DNA of 64,000 nucleotides from Halopenitus persicus (GCF_002355635.1 NZ_AP017558.1:2418001-2482000); one strand, 5' to 3'. Positions 15,743-24,838 are shown, numbered from the stretch's first letter. Translations and numbers: made by a program. Notes: generated from the letters alone by a model not told the origin.

Positions 15743-15776
15743 AATATTTACTGTAATATTTATTGGGGATTACAGT
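15743..15776 (+). promoter_or_regulatory. Promoter with operator-like inverted repeat for the SDR gene
   Basis: AATATTTA occurs at 15743-15750 and 15755-15762. ACTGTAAT (15750-15757) and ATTACAGT (15769-15776) form a perfect 8-base inverted repeat with an 11-base spacer, ending seven bases before the ATG. The overlap of TATA-like boxes with the palindrome suggests repression by a dimeric regulator. Confidence 0.5.
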
Positions 15777-15783
15777 GTCTTCA

Positions 15784-16548
15784 ATGGAACGGGCGGACAA
15801 AACTGCTCTCATCACCGGCGGCTCACGCGGTATCGGGTATGAATTAGCCAAACTCTGCGCACAGGACGGATACGACGTGGTGCTCGTTGCGAGGCATCAA
15901 GAACCGTTAGAGCGGGCTGCAGACGCGCTCGAATCGACCTGGGGTATAACCACGATGACGATACCGAAGGATCTGTCTCGGCCCGAATCAGCCAGGGAAA
16001 TTCACGACGAGCTCCGACATGAGAACATACATGTCGATATTCTTGTGAACAATGCCGCAGCACGACCCACGCCTGCTCGCTTCGACGAGACGGACCTCGA
16101 AATCACCGAGGATCTGATCCGGACAAATGTCGTCACGCTTACGAACCTCACTAGACGGTTCGTTGCGCCGATGGTCGAGCGTGGTGCTGGTCGCATACTC
16201 AACGTGTCCTCGGTGGCTGGAGAGCTCCCGAGCCCACCATTCGGTGTTTACGCCGCGACCAAAGGGTACGTAAGTACGTTGTCAACCGTGCTCGCCCGCC
16301 AACTCGAACCCGCTGGGATCACGGTCACGGTGCTGGTTCCGGGATGGACGGACACGGAGATGGCCTGGGATGCCTTCGAGGCGTTAGATATCGACCCGGA
16401 GACGAGGGAGATCCTCTCACCGGAGGACGTGGCCAAAGCGGGATACGATGGGCTGCTCAGCGGACACACACACGTCATTCCGGGTCAGCAGTACCGAGAG
16501 GCGATACGGAGTGAACTCACGACGCGAGCATCGGACATCGGCCCGTGA
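15784..16548 (+). CDS. Short-chain dehydrogenase/reductase (SDR)
   Basis: This 254-residue classical SDR has the NAD(P)-binding 'TGGSRGIGYELAKL' and 'DILVNNAAARP'. The catalytic Ser is in 'ILNVSSVAGE' and the Tyr-x-x-x-Lys in 'YAATKGY'. The arginine-containing TGGSRGIG motif and the 'VARH' end of strand 2 are compatible with NADPH preference. The substrate cannot be told. The ATG follows a promoter with an operator-like inverted repeat. It lies alone in the accessory island, between the TnpB element and an IS-type hairpin. Confidence 0.88.
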   Translation: MERADKTALITGGSRGIGYELAKLCAQDGYDVVLVARHQEPLERAADALESTWGITTMTIPKDLSRPESAREIHDELRHENIHVDILVNNAAARPTPARFDETDLEITEDLIRTNVVTLTNLTRRFVAPMVERGAGRILNVSSVAGELPSPPFGVYAATKGYVSTLSTVLARQLEPAGITVTVLVPGWTDTEMAWDAFEALDIDPETREILSPEDVAKAGYDGLLSGHTHVIPGQQYREAIRSELTTRASDIGP

Positions 16549-16876
16549 CGCCATTTGGTAGTTCACCACCATATGAAACCGTCTCGTGATAGTCTTGGCC
16601 CCGCAGTCGGCTTACGGGATCGCCTCATTTCACAGGCGGTACGAGGCGGATGCCCCGACCCTTGAGGTCGGGGTGGAAGCCGACAACCGATGACACAAAC
16701 CACGTTACAATGGCAGGCCGACGCCTGAACATATAAGTAAGGACCTGCACACATCGGCACGCTCGAACCCGGCCTCCTGCCACCCACATTCGTCTCCGAC
16801 GGGATCGGGAACAATACGGAGCTGATCGTCGAGCAGTTCGGGCAACGGGAAAGCGGACGTCAAAATGGGTGAGATA
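16549..16876. other. Intergenic stretch with an IS200/IS605-like hairpin and gene debris
   Basis: There is no intact gene. It contains a strong stem-loop (listed separately) followed by sequence of the style seen at right ends of IS200/IS605 elements, up to about 16740. A short open stretch reading 'GTLEPGLLPPTFVSDGIGNN' then stops near 16873. The latter may be debris of a lost gene, and I do not recognise it. Confidence 0.4.
16653..16673. repeat. Stem-loop, 8-base stem and 5-base loop
   Basis: CCCCGACC, loop CTTGA, then GGTCGGGG. GC-rich hairpins of this kind mark the right ends of haloarchaeal IS200/IS605 elements and the scaffold of their guide RNAs. No tnpB remains beside it, so it is probably a remnant. 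A rho-independent-like terminator for the SDR gene is a weaker alternative because no U-tract follows. Confidence 0.5.
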
Positions 16877-17656
16877 TCAGGGTGGACGTGGGGCCGTTAT
16901 CGTTACCTCGAGATCGATACCCAAGTCGTGCGCGGATATCGGCCCGTTGTCGATGATGTTCTGCGGTTCCAGGTCCGGATGGCCGATGTCTCCACCGAAT
17001 CCCGTCCCGAGGAGTGTGGCGGTCATCGGAAGCGGTGGACGGCCAGGGGCCCGCACGACGTCGCCCGGATCGTCCCCGACGACGATTCGCATTCCCATCC
17101 CACCCCATTCGTGCGGGGCACAGAATAGGTCGTATACGCCCTCCTTCTCGAAGCGGTAGAGCCAGAACCCGTGGTGCTCGTTGACCGTCGAAGAGAACGC
17201 TGGAACGCCGTCGGGGACGCGTTGCTGACGTTCTTGACCCGGATGGTACGCCGTCGCCGTGTGTTCCGGCGTGTGGAAGTCGAATTCGACGATCGCTCCC
17301 GGCTCCACGTGAAGCCCCACGGGGGCAAAGTGAAACGCACCGAATTCAACCGTCAGGACCGGGAGATTCGAATCGTCGATTTTGTCCTCGTCGACGTGGA
17401 GTTCGACGGTCTCGTCCGGCTCCAACCGGTTCGGAATCTCGTCATCGCTCGTTCCTGAATAGCCGAAGTGGGGATCGATGTGTGGCGGGTGCGGAGCGTC
17501 GTGCTTTGCGGCTGCGGTACCGACACCAAGCGACAGCGCAGTTCCAATGCCGAGTGCTTTCATCACGGATCGACGGTCAGTACCGTGGTTTTTGACCAAT
17601 TCGAGAAGCTCCGTATCGCTGAGTTCCAGTTCGTCGAGGGGTGGTCGATCGGTCAT
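16877..17656 (-). CDS. Tat-exported cupredoxin (plastocyanin-like) domain protein
   Basis: In this 259-residue protein, residues near 28-50 hold a twin-arginine signal ('RRSVMKALGIGTALSLG'), so it is exported folded. A cupredoxin core follows. The likely type 1 copper ligands are His in 'EFDFHTPEHTATAYHPG' and the Cys/His/Met cluster in 'YDLFCAPHEWGGMGMRIVV'. Halocyanin-like proteins carry electrons or bind copper outside the membrane. The C-terminal approximately 60 residues extend beyond the copper domain and are Pro/Gly-rich. It is a single gene at the right end of the accessory island. Confidence 0.8.
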   Translation of the reverse strand: MTDRPPLDELELSDTELLELVKNHGTDRRSVMKALGIGTALSLGVGTAAAKHDAPHPPHIDPHFGYSGTSDDEIPNRLEPDETVELHVDEDKIDDSNLPVLTVEFGAFHFAPVGLHVEPGAIVEFDFHTPEHTATAYHPGQERQQRVPDGVPAFSSTVNEHHGFWLYRFEKEGVYDLFCAPHEWGGMGMRIVVGDDPGDVVRAPGRPPLPMTATLLGTGFGGDIGHPDLEPQNIIDNGPISAHDLGIDLEVTITAPRPP

Positions 17657-18029
17657 ATCATTTCTCCGTTCGTTTTTGGCTATCTCCCGTTTCGTCGAGA
17701 CGGACCGTTTCTCATCCGATTCGGACTGTCAACTTCCGAACCAGACCGTGTTACTTGTGAACGTGCAACGAAATAAGTAGTCAGACGTTACCGAGATAGA
17801 GGCTATGCATACGCTCACCGTCGGGTGCCGCATTGACCGCCGCCAGACGAGCATTCGGAATCGAATCCGACTCCGGAGTGCGATCGAATCCTTCCGAAGT
17901 GCATTCTCCGCGGCCGGGACGAGTCCCTCGAACGGATGCGGTTCGTCACCTCGCGACGTCGCGAATGACGGCCGGCCGCATCTTCTTCAGTTCACGACCC
18001 TGGCGTGGTCGAACCGAACGATATCCGGT
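17657..18029. other. Intergenic stretch, right boundary of the accessory island
   Basis: About 370 bases contain no supportable gene, tRNA or repeat. Short Ser/Arg-rich frames exist on the plus strand but lack any family feature. AT content falls from left to right here, and bax1 beyond it has typical core GC content. Confidence 0.5.
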
Positions 18030-19535
18030 CTACGGTTCCCGCCGTCGGATCGTCCCGCCGGATAACCCGTCCCACTCGGTTCGGTACCCAAGCCGGGACA
18101 GAACCGGGCTCGTCTCGGTGATGCCGACCGATCGGAAGGCGTCCTCGGCGGCCTCGAGGCTCGTTCCGGGCTCGAGACGGTCCTCGAGGTCGGCCAGGAC
18201 GGCCGGTCGAACGAGGGTTCCGCCGAGCCGTTCGTGGTCGGGGAAGGTCACCTCCGCGAGGGCGTCGACGCCGACGCCGTGGCGATCGGCGATCGCCTCG
18301 AGCTCGATGACGTCCTCGTTGGGGCGGATCACCTCGGGGAGATCCGCCGCGGCGTCGGCCAACAGATCCGTCTCGTACTCCCGGAGCACGTCGACGACGT
18401 CCTTCACGCGAACCGACCCCGAATAGGTCACCACCCGGTGGTCGGCCGCCGCGATCTCCTCGCCGACGCTGAGGGACTCGTCGACTGCCACAAGCAGGTC
18501 GACCGACTCGACCGCCTCGAGTTGGGAGAGCTTCTTGGCGACGTACTCCGGGGTCCAAAAGCCCATCACCTCGAAGAACACCCGGAAGTCGGCGTGGTCG
18601 TAGTCGAAGGCGAAATCGGGGATCATCACGCTCGTGCCGGTCTCGAGCGGTTCGGGTTCACGGACCAGCGTCCAGTCCAGGCCGAGCGACCGGAACCGGC
18701 CGGCGAAGTCCGCCTCCACGCCGCTGTCGAACGCCGGCTCGGCCAGCGGGTCGACGCCCGGGACGGAGACGTCCGCGTCGGTGAGCGTCATCGTCCGTTC
18801 GGTGCCGCGGTCGTCGATCGTGGCCGTCAGCCGCCACTCGGGAGCCGCCGCGACCGACCGCAGCAGCCGGGCGAAGGCGGCTCCGTATCGACGGGTGCGA
18901 CGAAACAGGGCGTCGGGGCCGGTGACCACGAGCTCGCGTCCCGCATCGGTGCGCTCGAGCTCGTACAACAGTCCGAGCCGCTTCGTCGCGGTGACGAGTC
19001 GCTTCGGGTCGGCCGACCGGACGCGAACCTCGGTCGCGTCGAAGAGCGCGGTCTGGGCCAGCGAGAGGTTATACTGCTCGAGGAGCGTCCCCGCGTCCCA
19101 CCGCGGCTCGAACTCGACGAGAACCTGCTCGTCCTCACGGTCGGCATACAGCGATTCCGACACCGCGGTCGACTCGACGCCGAGCGCGTCCGCGGCGGCC
19201 TCGAGGGCCCGTTCACGTTCCGAGTCGGTCGCGACGCCGACCGACTCTGCGGCCTCGAAGGCTTTCCGGCGGGCCCGCTGGGGGGGCAGCGGCGAGCGCG
19301 TCTCGAACGTCGCCTCGCGCTCGAGCAGCGACGCGAGTCCGCGGACGAGTTTGAAGTCATCGGCGTCCGCCTCGAGGTCGTCGAGTCGGGTCCGAAGGTC
19401 TCCGTGTCGATCGCCGACGTGGCTTCGAAACGTTTCGAGGAGCCGTTCCGCGAGCGCTCGGTCGTCGGCGTCGACGAACTGCGGTGCGTAGCCCCCGCCC
19501 GCCCGCGAGACGCGGAGGTGGTCCTTTCGAAGCAC
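18030..19535 (-). CDS. bax1: Bax1 nuclease (DUF790 family), partner of XPB
   Basis: This 501-residue protein matches archaeal Bax1, the structure-specific nuclease that associates with XPB helicase in nucleotide-excision-type repair. The nuclease core reads 'VMIPDFAFDYDHADFRVF' followed by 'FEVMGFWTPEYVAKKL' and 'VDLLVAVDESL', a PD-(D/E)XK-like pattern with metal-binding acidic residues. An N-terminal helical domain precedes. The start is a GTG at 19535, with TATA-like 'gttttac' about 25 bases upstream. XPB lies at 20100-21440 on the same strand, but a lipoprotein gene on the opposite strand separates them. Confidence 0.88.
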   Translation of the reverse strand: MLRKDHLRVSRAGGGYAPQFVDADDRALAERLLETFRSHVGDRHGDLRTRLDDLEADADDFKLVRGLASLLEREATFETRSPLPPQRARRKAFEAAESVGVATDSERERALEAAADALGVESTAVSESLYADREDEQVLVEFEPRWDAGTLLEQYNLSLAQTALFDATEVRVRSADPKRLVTATKRLGLLYELERTDAGRELVVTGPDALFRRTRRYGAAFARLLRSVAAAPEWRLTATIDDRGTERTMTLTDADVSVPGVDPLAEPAFDSGVEADFAGRFRSLGLDWTLVREPEPLETGTSVMIPDFAFDYDHADFRVFFEVMGFWTPEYVAKKLSQLEAVESVDLLVAVDESLSVGEEIAAADHRVVTYSGSVRVKDVVDVLREYETDLLADAAADLPEVIRPNEDVIELEAIADRHGVGVDALAEVTFPDHERLGGTLVRPAVLADLEDRLEPGTSLEAAEDAFRSVGITETSPVLSRLGYRTEWDGLSGGTIRRREP

Positions 19536-19664
19536 GGCCGTATCTCGGCACGGCTCCCGTAAAACCCACCGGATGCGATGGCCGGACCGTCACACTCGAG
19601 CGGTGTGTTGCCGTGTCTACGGAGCGTGGGACAAGCATTTGTAGTCCCGACGCAACCCTCGGAT

Positions 19665-20066
19665 ATGCGACGACGGGGACTGTTGATCGCCGCGTTCGGA
19701 ACGCTGGGCGCCGGCTGCCTCGAGGGGCGCTCCCCCTCCGGTCCCCGGAATCCGCCGACCGCCGGGGCGCCGCCCGACTCCGATTCGGCGGCCGACACCG
19801 CCACGCCCGGGTTGCGGATCGTGGATCGGGATTTCTCCGAACGCGATGACGGAACCCTTCGGATCGACGCGACGATCGAGAACACGGCCGCCGAGCGACG
19901 GACCGGTACCCTGGTCGTGACGGCGACGACGCCCGACGAAGAGGCGACCGAAACGCGCGATCTCGACGTCGACTCTGGATCCGAGATCGAGGTCACGATC
20001 CGGTTCGAGCTTTCCTACGAGTCGTTCATCAACGGCGGCAGCCTCTCGATCGACGTCGAATCGTGA
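19665..20066 (+). CDS. Secreted lipoprotein, haloarchaeal, unknown function
   Basis: This 133-residue protein has a short signal ending in a lipobox: 'MRRRGLLIAAFGTLGAGC' with a twin-arginine start and Cys18 for lipid attachment. A Pro/Ser/Asp spacer follows, then a beta-rich domain ('ATIENTAAERRTGTLVVTA') resembling the FxLYD/CARDB-like Ig-fold domains of haloarchaeal cell-surface lipoproteins. It is transcribed opposite to both xpb and bax1, between which it sits. Confidence 0.75.
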   Translation: MRRRGLLIAAFGTLGAGCLEGRSPSGPRNPPTAGAPPDSDSAADTATPGLRIVDRDFSERDDGTLRIDATIENTAAERRTGTLVVTATTPDEEATETRDLDVDSGSEIEVTIRFELSYESFINGGSLSIDVES

Positions 20067-20099
20067 CCGCCGTTTCGGAGCGTACCCCGCCGCAGGTGG

Positions 20100-21440
20100 C
20101 TAGCGGCGACGGGCCGCAACGCGTTCCTCCGCAGTGTCCGCCGTCACGAGCTCGTAGACGGTCGCCCGTCCGCCGTCCTCCTTGGGACGAAGCACCCGCC
20201 CGACCCGTTGCGTGAACTCGCGTTCGCTGCCGGACCCGGAGAGAACCACCGCGACGTTCGCGTCCGGCACGTCGATCCCCTCGTCGAGCACGTTGGCGGC
20301 GATCACCCGTGAGTAGGTCCCGTCGCGGAACCGTTCGAGTATCTCCCGCCGCTCCGCAGCTCCGGTCTCGCTGGTGATCGCGGGGAGGAGAAACCGCTCG
20401 GAGAGAGCGTAAACCAGGTCCGTGTGGGCGGTGAAGACGATCACGCGGTCCTCGCGGTGCCGCTCGAGGAGCCGCTCGAGGACGTCCCGCTTTCGCTCCG
20501 CGTTCATCATGATCTCCCGGGCGCGCTGTTTGGCCAACAGCGCCTCCCGTGCTCGCGGGTCCCGTCCGGACCGTTTGACGAGCTTCCGATAGTCGCTGCC
20601 GCTGGTCAGCGTGAGCCCCGACTCCCGGAGGTACTCGACGAACACGCCCTGCTGGCGCTCGTACCGTTCCCGCTCGTCGTCGGTCAGCTCGACCTCGAGA
20701 CGACGGACGTCGTAGGGCGCGAGGTGTTCACCGGCGAGGGAGTCGGCGTCGACGGCGTACACGAGCGGACCGACGAGCTCCTCGATGGCCCGGTGTGCGC
20801 CGTCGGGGCGCTCGAAGGTCGCCGTCAGCCCGAGCCGCTCTGGCGCAGGAAGGAGGCGCGCGATGTCGCGATACCCCTCGCCGCCGAGGTGGTGGACCTC
20901 ATCGAAGACGACGAACCCGAACGAGTCGCCGACGTCGTCGGCCTTCAGGTACGCAGAGTCGTACGTCGAGACCGTGATGGGCTCGTGACGCTGCTCGCCG
21001 CCGCCGAACTGGCCGATCGGGACGTCGAACTCGCGCTCGAGCTCCGACCGCCACTGTTCGAGGAGGTCGATCGTCGGCACGACCACCAGCGTCGGTCGAC
21101 CGCGATCGGCCATCGCGGCGATCGCGACGACCGTCTTGCCGGCGCCGGTGGGCAGCTCCACGACGCCACGCCGATCGGCGTCCACCCACGCGTCGAGCGC
21201 CTCGCGCTGATACGGCCGCAGGTCGTAGGCGGTCGACAGCGACAGCGGCTCGGTCGCCAGGACGGCGTCGTCGACCGACCGACCGGCCACCTCGAGCGCC
21301 CGCCGGATCGCCGCGTATCGAAACGCCGGTGCACGAACGTCCCCGGTGCGCTCGTCGGCGGACACGCCCGGCAACGGCGGCAGCGGCTCGTCGGCATCGA
21401 TCCGGATCGTCCCGTCGTCGTAGCGGAGCCGTACGGTCAT
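20100..21440 (-). CDS. xpb: XPB-type DNA helicase (SF2)
   Basis: This 446-residue SF2 helicase has an N-terminal damage-recognition-like domain, then Q-motif 'LRPYQREALDAWVDADRRG' and Walker A 'ELPTGAGKTVVA'. The DEAH-like box is 'VFDEVHHLGGEGYRDIA'. Motif III is 'GLTATFERPDG', a RED-like motif region lies near 'EYLRESGLTL', and motif VI is 'QRVGRVLRPKEDGG'. Archaeal XPB unwinds DNA with Bax1, whose gene is downstream. A 'atttaac' box about 40 bases before the ATG may be its TATA. Confidence 0.92.
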   Translation of the reverse strand: MTVRLRYDDGTIRIDADEPLPPLPGVSADERTGDVRAPAFRYAAIRRALEVAGRSVDDAVLATEPLSLSTAYDLRPYQREALDAWVDADRRGVVELPTGAGKTVVAIAAMADRGRPTLVVVPTIDLLEQWRSELEREFDVPIGQFGGGEQRHEPITVSTYDSAYLKADDVGDSFGFVVFDEVHHLGGEGYRDIARLLPAPERLGLTATFERPDGAHRAIEELVGPLVYAVDADSLAGEHLAPYDVRRLEVELTDDERERYERQQGVFVEYLRESGLTLTSGSDYRKLVKRSGRDPRAREALLAKQRAREIMMNAERKRDVLERLLERHREDRVIVFTAHTDLVYALSERFLLPAITSETGAAERREILERFRDGTYSRVIAANVLDEGIDVPDANVAVVLSGSGSEREFTQRVGRVLRPKEDGGRATVYELVTADTAEERVAARRR

Positions 21441-21666
21441 CCTCGATCCCCTCGTTCACCGATACTGTGCGACTCCGCGTTAAATGGTCTCCGACCGACT
21501 GGGGATCGAGTTGAAAAGCGATCGGGCCACACCGCACCCGTGCGACGTGACACAGCCTCGGCGTGGCACGCGGGTGTGCGGGACGGACACGTCGAGGGCG
21601 GGGGGCGTCCGTTCCGCCTGTTCGCCATTCCATCCGCTCGTGTCGGGTCGGGGCTGCCCGACGGGA

Positions 21667-22659
21667 TCAGAACAGCGACTCGCTCGAATCGAGGACGCGT
21701 GCGGGGCCGCCGACCGACCAGACGTCCGTCTCGATCCCGATCTCGGCGATTCGGGATTCGACCTCGTCGACGTATTCCTCGCGCGTGTTGACGTACACTG
21801 AGGCGCCGGTATCGGTCGAGAAGTAGACCGGAACGTCCTCCTCCCGGAGCTCTCGAACCGCGTTGAACACCGCGATCGTCTCGGGCTGCCAGTAGACCCA
21901 CCCGGCCGGACCGGTCATCGTCGTCGCCGTCAGCGAGAGCGAATCGTGCTCGGCGAGCTCGAACATCCGGTCGAACGAGCCTGCCCGGAGTGCGTCGGTC
22001 ATCTCCGCCAGCTGCTCGTGGACGTGCGCCATCCGCGCGTCGAACATGTGGCTCGCCGCAGCCTCGCGGTGTGCCTCCTCGGTCTCCTTGTACGCCGGGA
22101 CGTGAGCGGCGACGATCCGGAGGTCCGCCTCGGGATCGAACCCGTCCTCGCCCTCCCCGACCGGGAGCCGCCGTGCGCGACAGTCCCCGTCGTTCAGTCC
22201 CGTCTCGAGTATCGAGTACGCGCCGGTCACCGCGCGCGCGGCCGAGGAGGACCCACGGCGGGCGACCGTGGAGATCTCCGGCCGGGACAGATCGAGGCCC
22301 GCGGCTTCCACGAGCGCCGTCGCGGCGGCGGCGAAGCCCGAGGAGGAGGACCCGAACCCGATGTTCGACGGGAAGGAGTTCCGGCTCTCGAAGCGAACCG
22401 CGTGGTCGAACCCGGCAAGCTCCCGGACGTGGTCGGTCACCAGCCCGATCCGCTCGGCGGCCCTCCCCTCGACGACGTCGCCGTCGATGCGGAAGGTGTC
22501 GACGGCGGCGTCGGGCTCCCACTCGACCGTCGTCGTCGTCGCGGTGGGCGCCGTACAGACGCTGATGCTGTCGTGATACGGGAGCCGAAGCTGCTCGTCG
22601 CGCATCCCGTGGTACTTCACGAGTCCCTGTATCGGGTGGGCTCGCGCGGTGGCTTTCAT
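21667..22659 (-). CDS. mvaD: Phosphomevalonate decarboxylase (mevalonate pathway, haloarchaeal type)
   Basis: This 330-residue GHMP protein begins 'MKATARAHPIQGLVKYHGMRD'-like (first 20 residues) and has 'SNIGFGSSSSGFAAAATALV' as ATP motif. It also has 'ARRGSSSAARAVTGAYSILE' and a C-terminal 'STDTGASVYVNT'. These resemble diphosphomevalonate decarboxylase. In haloarchaea this protein is reported to decarboxylate mevalonate 5-phosphate instead, yielding isopentenyl phosphate, the modified pathway. Lipid and carotenoid synthesis depend on it. A 'gctaat' box lies about 27 bases upstream. Confidence 0.85.
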   Translation of the reverse strand: MKATARAHPIQGLVKYHGMRDEQLRLPYHDSISVCTAPTATTTTVEWEPDAAVDTFRIDGDVVEGRAAERIGLVTDHVRELAGFDHAVRFESRNSFPSNIGFGSSSSGFAAAATALVEAAGLDLSRPEISTVARRGSSSAARAVTGAYSILETGLNDGDCRARRLPVGEGEDGFDPEADLRIVAAHVPAYKETEEAHREAAASHMFDARMAHVHEQLAEMTDALRAGSFDRMFELAEHDSLSLTATTMTGPAGWVYWQPETIAVFNAVRELREEDVPVYFSTDTGASVYVNTREEYVDEVESRIAEIGIETDVWSVGGPARVLDSSESLF

Positions 22660-22818
22660 ACTCCATCACAACGGGCAACGCGGGATTAGCGTTGCGAATG
22701 TCCGAACCCATCGCGACCACCCGGATTTCCTCACCGCCCGGGTCGCCGTTCGGGTCAGCGTCGAACGGATCCGGTTCGATGGCAAGAGTTTTGCCGACCC
22801 TGGGCGAATCCGGTCAGT

Positions 22819-23163
22819 ATGTCCGAGTACACCGTCGAGTTCGCCGGCACCGGCGAGTCGATCGAGGTGTCCGACACGCAGACGATCCTCAACGCCTGTC
22901 TCGAGGAGGGGATCGCCCAGGAGTACTCCTGCCGCGTCGGTATGTGTCTGGCCTGCTCGGCCCGCATCCTCGAGGGCGAGGTCACACAGCCGGCAGCACG
23001 GGGACTGACGGACGAGGAAGCCGAGGAGTATGCGCTCACCTGTATGGCTCGTCCGCAGTCGGACCTCACGCTCGACCGCGGCGCGTACCCGCCGAGCATC
23101 GAGGACGCCGTCGGTGCCGATGCTGATCCGGGAACCGACGACGCGGCCACCGCGGACGACTGA
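22819..23163 (+). CDS. [2Fe-2S] ferredoxin, plant type
   Basis: This 114-residue protein has cluster ligands Cys38, Cys43, Cys46 and Cys75 in the plant-type pattern C-x4-C-x2-C-x28-C ('YSCRVGMCLACSARI' and 'YALTCMARPQ'). The N-terminal beta-grasp reads 'YTVEFAGTGESIEV'. It is an electron carrier in the cytoplasm. The C-terminal 25 residues are acidic and disordered, a halophilic addition. It is monocistronic. Confidence 0.9.
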   Translation: MSEYTVEFAGTGESIEVSDTQTILNACLEEGIAQEYSCRVGMCLACSARILEGEVTQPAARGLTDEEAEEYALTCMARPQSDLTLDRGAYPPSIEDAVGADADPGTDDAATADD

Positions 23164-23272
23164 CGCTGGTACTCGGATCGGGTGGCCCGGATCGGGTGAA
23201 ACGAACCGTCCCGGGCGCGCCGTGCTTCCGGACCCGACGGATTCAAGGTGGTCCCCGACCGCCGGATAGACG

Positions 23273-24190
23273 ATGCGTCAGGACCACCTCATCACCGCGA
23301 CACAGCTCTCGCGGCCCGACATCGAGGCGGTGCTCGATCGGGCACGGGAGATCGACGAGTCACGGGAGGCGTTCGAGCAACGATATTCGGGGTCCGTCCT
23401 CGCGCTCTGTTTCTTCGAGCCGAGCACGCGTACGAAGATGAGCTTCGAGACCGCCGCCAAGCGACTCGGTGCGGAGACGATCGACATGGGGTCGGTCGAG
23501 TCCTCGTCGGTCAAGAAGGGCGAGTCGCTCGCCGACACCGTTCGCGTGATCGAGGGATACGCGGACGCGCTGGTGTTGCGGCACCCGAGCGAGGGGTCCG
23601 CGAAGATGGCCTCGGAGTTCGTCGACGTCCCGGTGATAAACGCCGGCGACGGGGCCGGCCAACACCCTTCACAGACGCTGTTGGACCTGCACACGATCCG
23701 CGAACGACACGGACTCGACGACCTCACGATCGGTATCATGGGCGATCTGAAGTACGGTCGGACGGTCCACTCGTTGGCGTCCGCGCTGACGAACTTCGAC
23801 GCCAATCAGCACTTCATCAGCCCCGAATCGCTGCAGCTCCCCCGGTCGGTTCGGTTCGACCTCCACGAGGCGGGCGCGCAGGTCCGCGAACACACCGAAA
23901 TCGAGACGATCCTGCCGGAACTGGACGTGCTGTACGTGACCCGAATTCAGCGCGAGCGGTTCCCCGACGAGAACGAGTATCACGAGATCGCGGGCGAGTA
24001 TCGGATCGACGCCGACACGCTTTCGGCGGCCCGCGAGGATCTGACCGTTATGCACCCGCTCCCCCGCGTCGACGAGATCGCGGCGGACGTCGACGAGACC
24101 GACCACGCACGGTATTTCGAACAGGCGCACAACGGCGTCCCGGTGCGGATGGCGCTGCTCGATATGCTTCTCGGCGGTGGGTCGGAATGA
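23273..24190 (+). CDS. pyrB: Aspartate carbamoyltransferase, catalytic subunit
   Basis: This 305-residue enzyme joins carbamoyl phosphate and aspartate in pyrimidine synthesis. The carbamoyl-phosphate motif is '[20 protein letters not shown]'. '[12 protein letters not shown]', '[15 protein letters not shown]' and the aspartate-site '[11 protein letters not shown]' are all present. It overlaps pyrI by four bases (ATGA), so catalytic and regulatory chains are co-translated, matching their assembly into one holoenzyme. Confidence 0.96.
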   Translation: MRQDHLITATQLSRPDIEAVLDRAREIDESREAFEQRYSGSVLALCFFEPSTRTKMSFETAAKRLGAETIDMGSVESSSVKKGESLADTVRVIEGYADALVLRHPSEGSAKMASEFVDVPVINAGDGAGQHPSQTLLDLHTIRERHGLDDLTIGIMGDLKYGRTVHSLASALTNFDANQHFISPESLQLPRSVRFDLHEAGAQVREHTEIETILPELDVLYVTRIQRERFPDENEYHEIAGEYRIDADTLSAAREDLTVMHPLPRVDEIAADVDETDHARYFEQAHNGVPVRMALLDMLLGGGSE

Positions 24191-24648
24191 GTCCCGACCG
24201 CGAGCTCCGCGTCTCGAAGATCCGGAACGGGACCGTCATCGACCACATCACCGGCGGACAGTCGCTCAACGTGCTCGCGATCCTGGGGATCGACGGCTCC
24301 GAGGAGTTCAGCGTCTCCATCGGAATGAACGTCCCCTCCGATCGGCTCGGCCACAAGGACATCCTCAAGGTCGAGGGCCGGGAGCTGAGCCAGTCCGAGG
24401 TCGACGTCCTCTCGCTGATCGCGCCGGAGGCGACGATCAACATCGTTCGCGACTACGAGGTGGTCGAGAAGAACCGGGTCGAGCGCCCGACCGAAGTGGT
24501 CGGCGTTCTCTCGTGTCCGAACCGGAACTGCATCTCGAACGACGACGAGCCCGTCGAAACGCGCTTCGCGGTGATGGCGGACGGCGTGCGGTGTGACTAC
24601 TGTTCGGAGATCCTGCGCGACCGCCTCGCCGAACACATCGACGTGTGA
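24187..24648 (+). CDS. pyrI: Aspartate carbamoyltransferase, regulatory subunit
   Basis: This 153-residue protein has an N-terminal allosteric nucleotide domain ('[15 protein letters not shown]'). A C-terminal zinc domain has Cys110/Cys115 ('SCPNRNCI') and Cys136/Cys139 ('CDYC') holding the structural zinc that contacts PyrB. It binds CTP/ATP for feedback control. The start overlaps the pyrB stop as ATGA. A pyrimidine-rich run 'tctttcttccc' soon after the stop may serve as terminator. Confidence 0.95.
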   Translation: MSPDRELRVSKIRNGTVIDHITGGQSLNVLAILGIDGSEEFSVSIGMNVPSDRLGHKDILKVEGRELSQSEVDVLSLIAPEATINIVRDYEVVEKNRVERPTEVVGVLSCPNRNCISNDDEPVETRFAVMADGVRCDYCSEILRDRLAEHIDV

Positions 24649-24742
24649 TGAGGTAGATCTTTCTTCCCGACGACGAGGCCGAGCCCTCGACGGGTCCGGA
24701 CCGTCCCGGTAGTTTTTAGCCGTCCGATACGTACGTTCACGT

Positions 24743-24838
24743 ATGGGCACGAAAGCGAAACTCCTGGTCGCATTGGCCCTCGTAGCCACCGTCTACTTCA
24801 TCGTCTCCGGCGATAAGGAGCCGGTGGAAGTCGAGTAA
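24743..24838 (+). CDS. Small single-helix membrane protein, 31 residues
   Basis: The ATG gives 'MGTKAKLLVALALVATVYFI' followed by an acidic tail 'SGDKEPVEVE' and TAA. The layout is a basic N-terminus, one transmembrane helix and an acidic tail, typical of conserved haloarchaeal microproteins. A 'gtttttagcc' TATA-like element is centred about 30 bases upstream. I know of no function. Confidence 0.6.
   Translation: MGTKAKLLVALALVATVYFIVSGDKEPVEVE

Noticed and set aside
17805-18065. Short plus-strand frame after the cupredoxin gene
   Set aside because: It is Ser/Arg-rich and overlaps the end of bax1, with no conserved feature.
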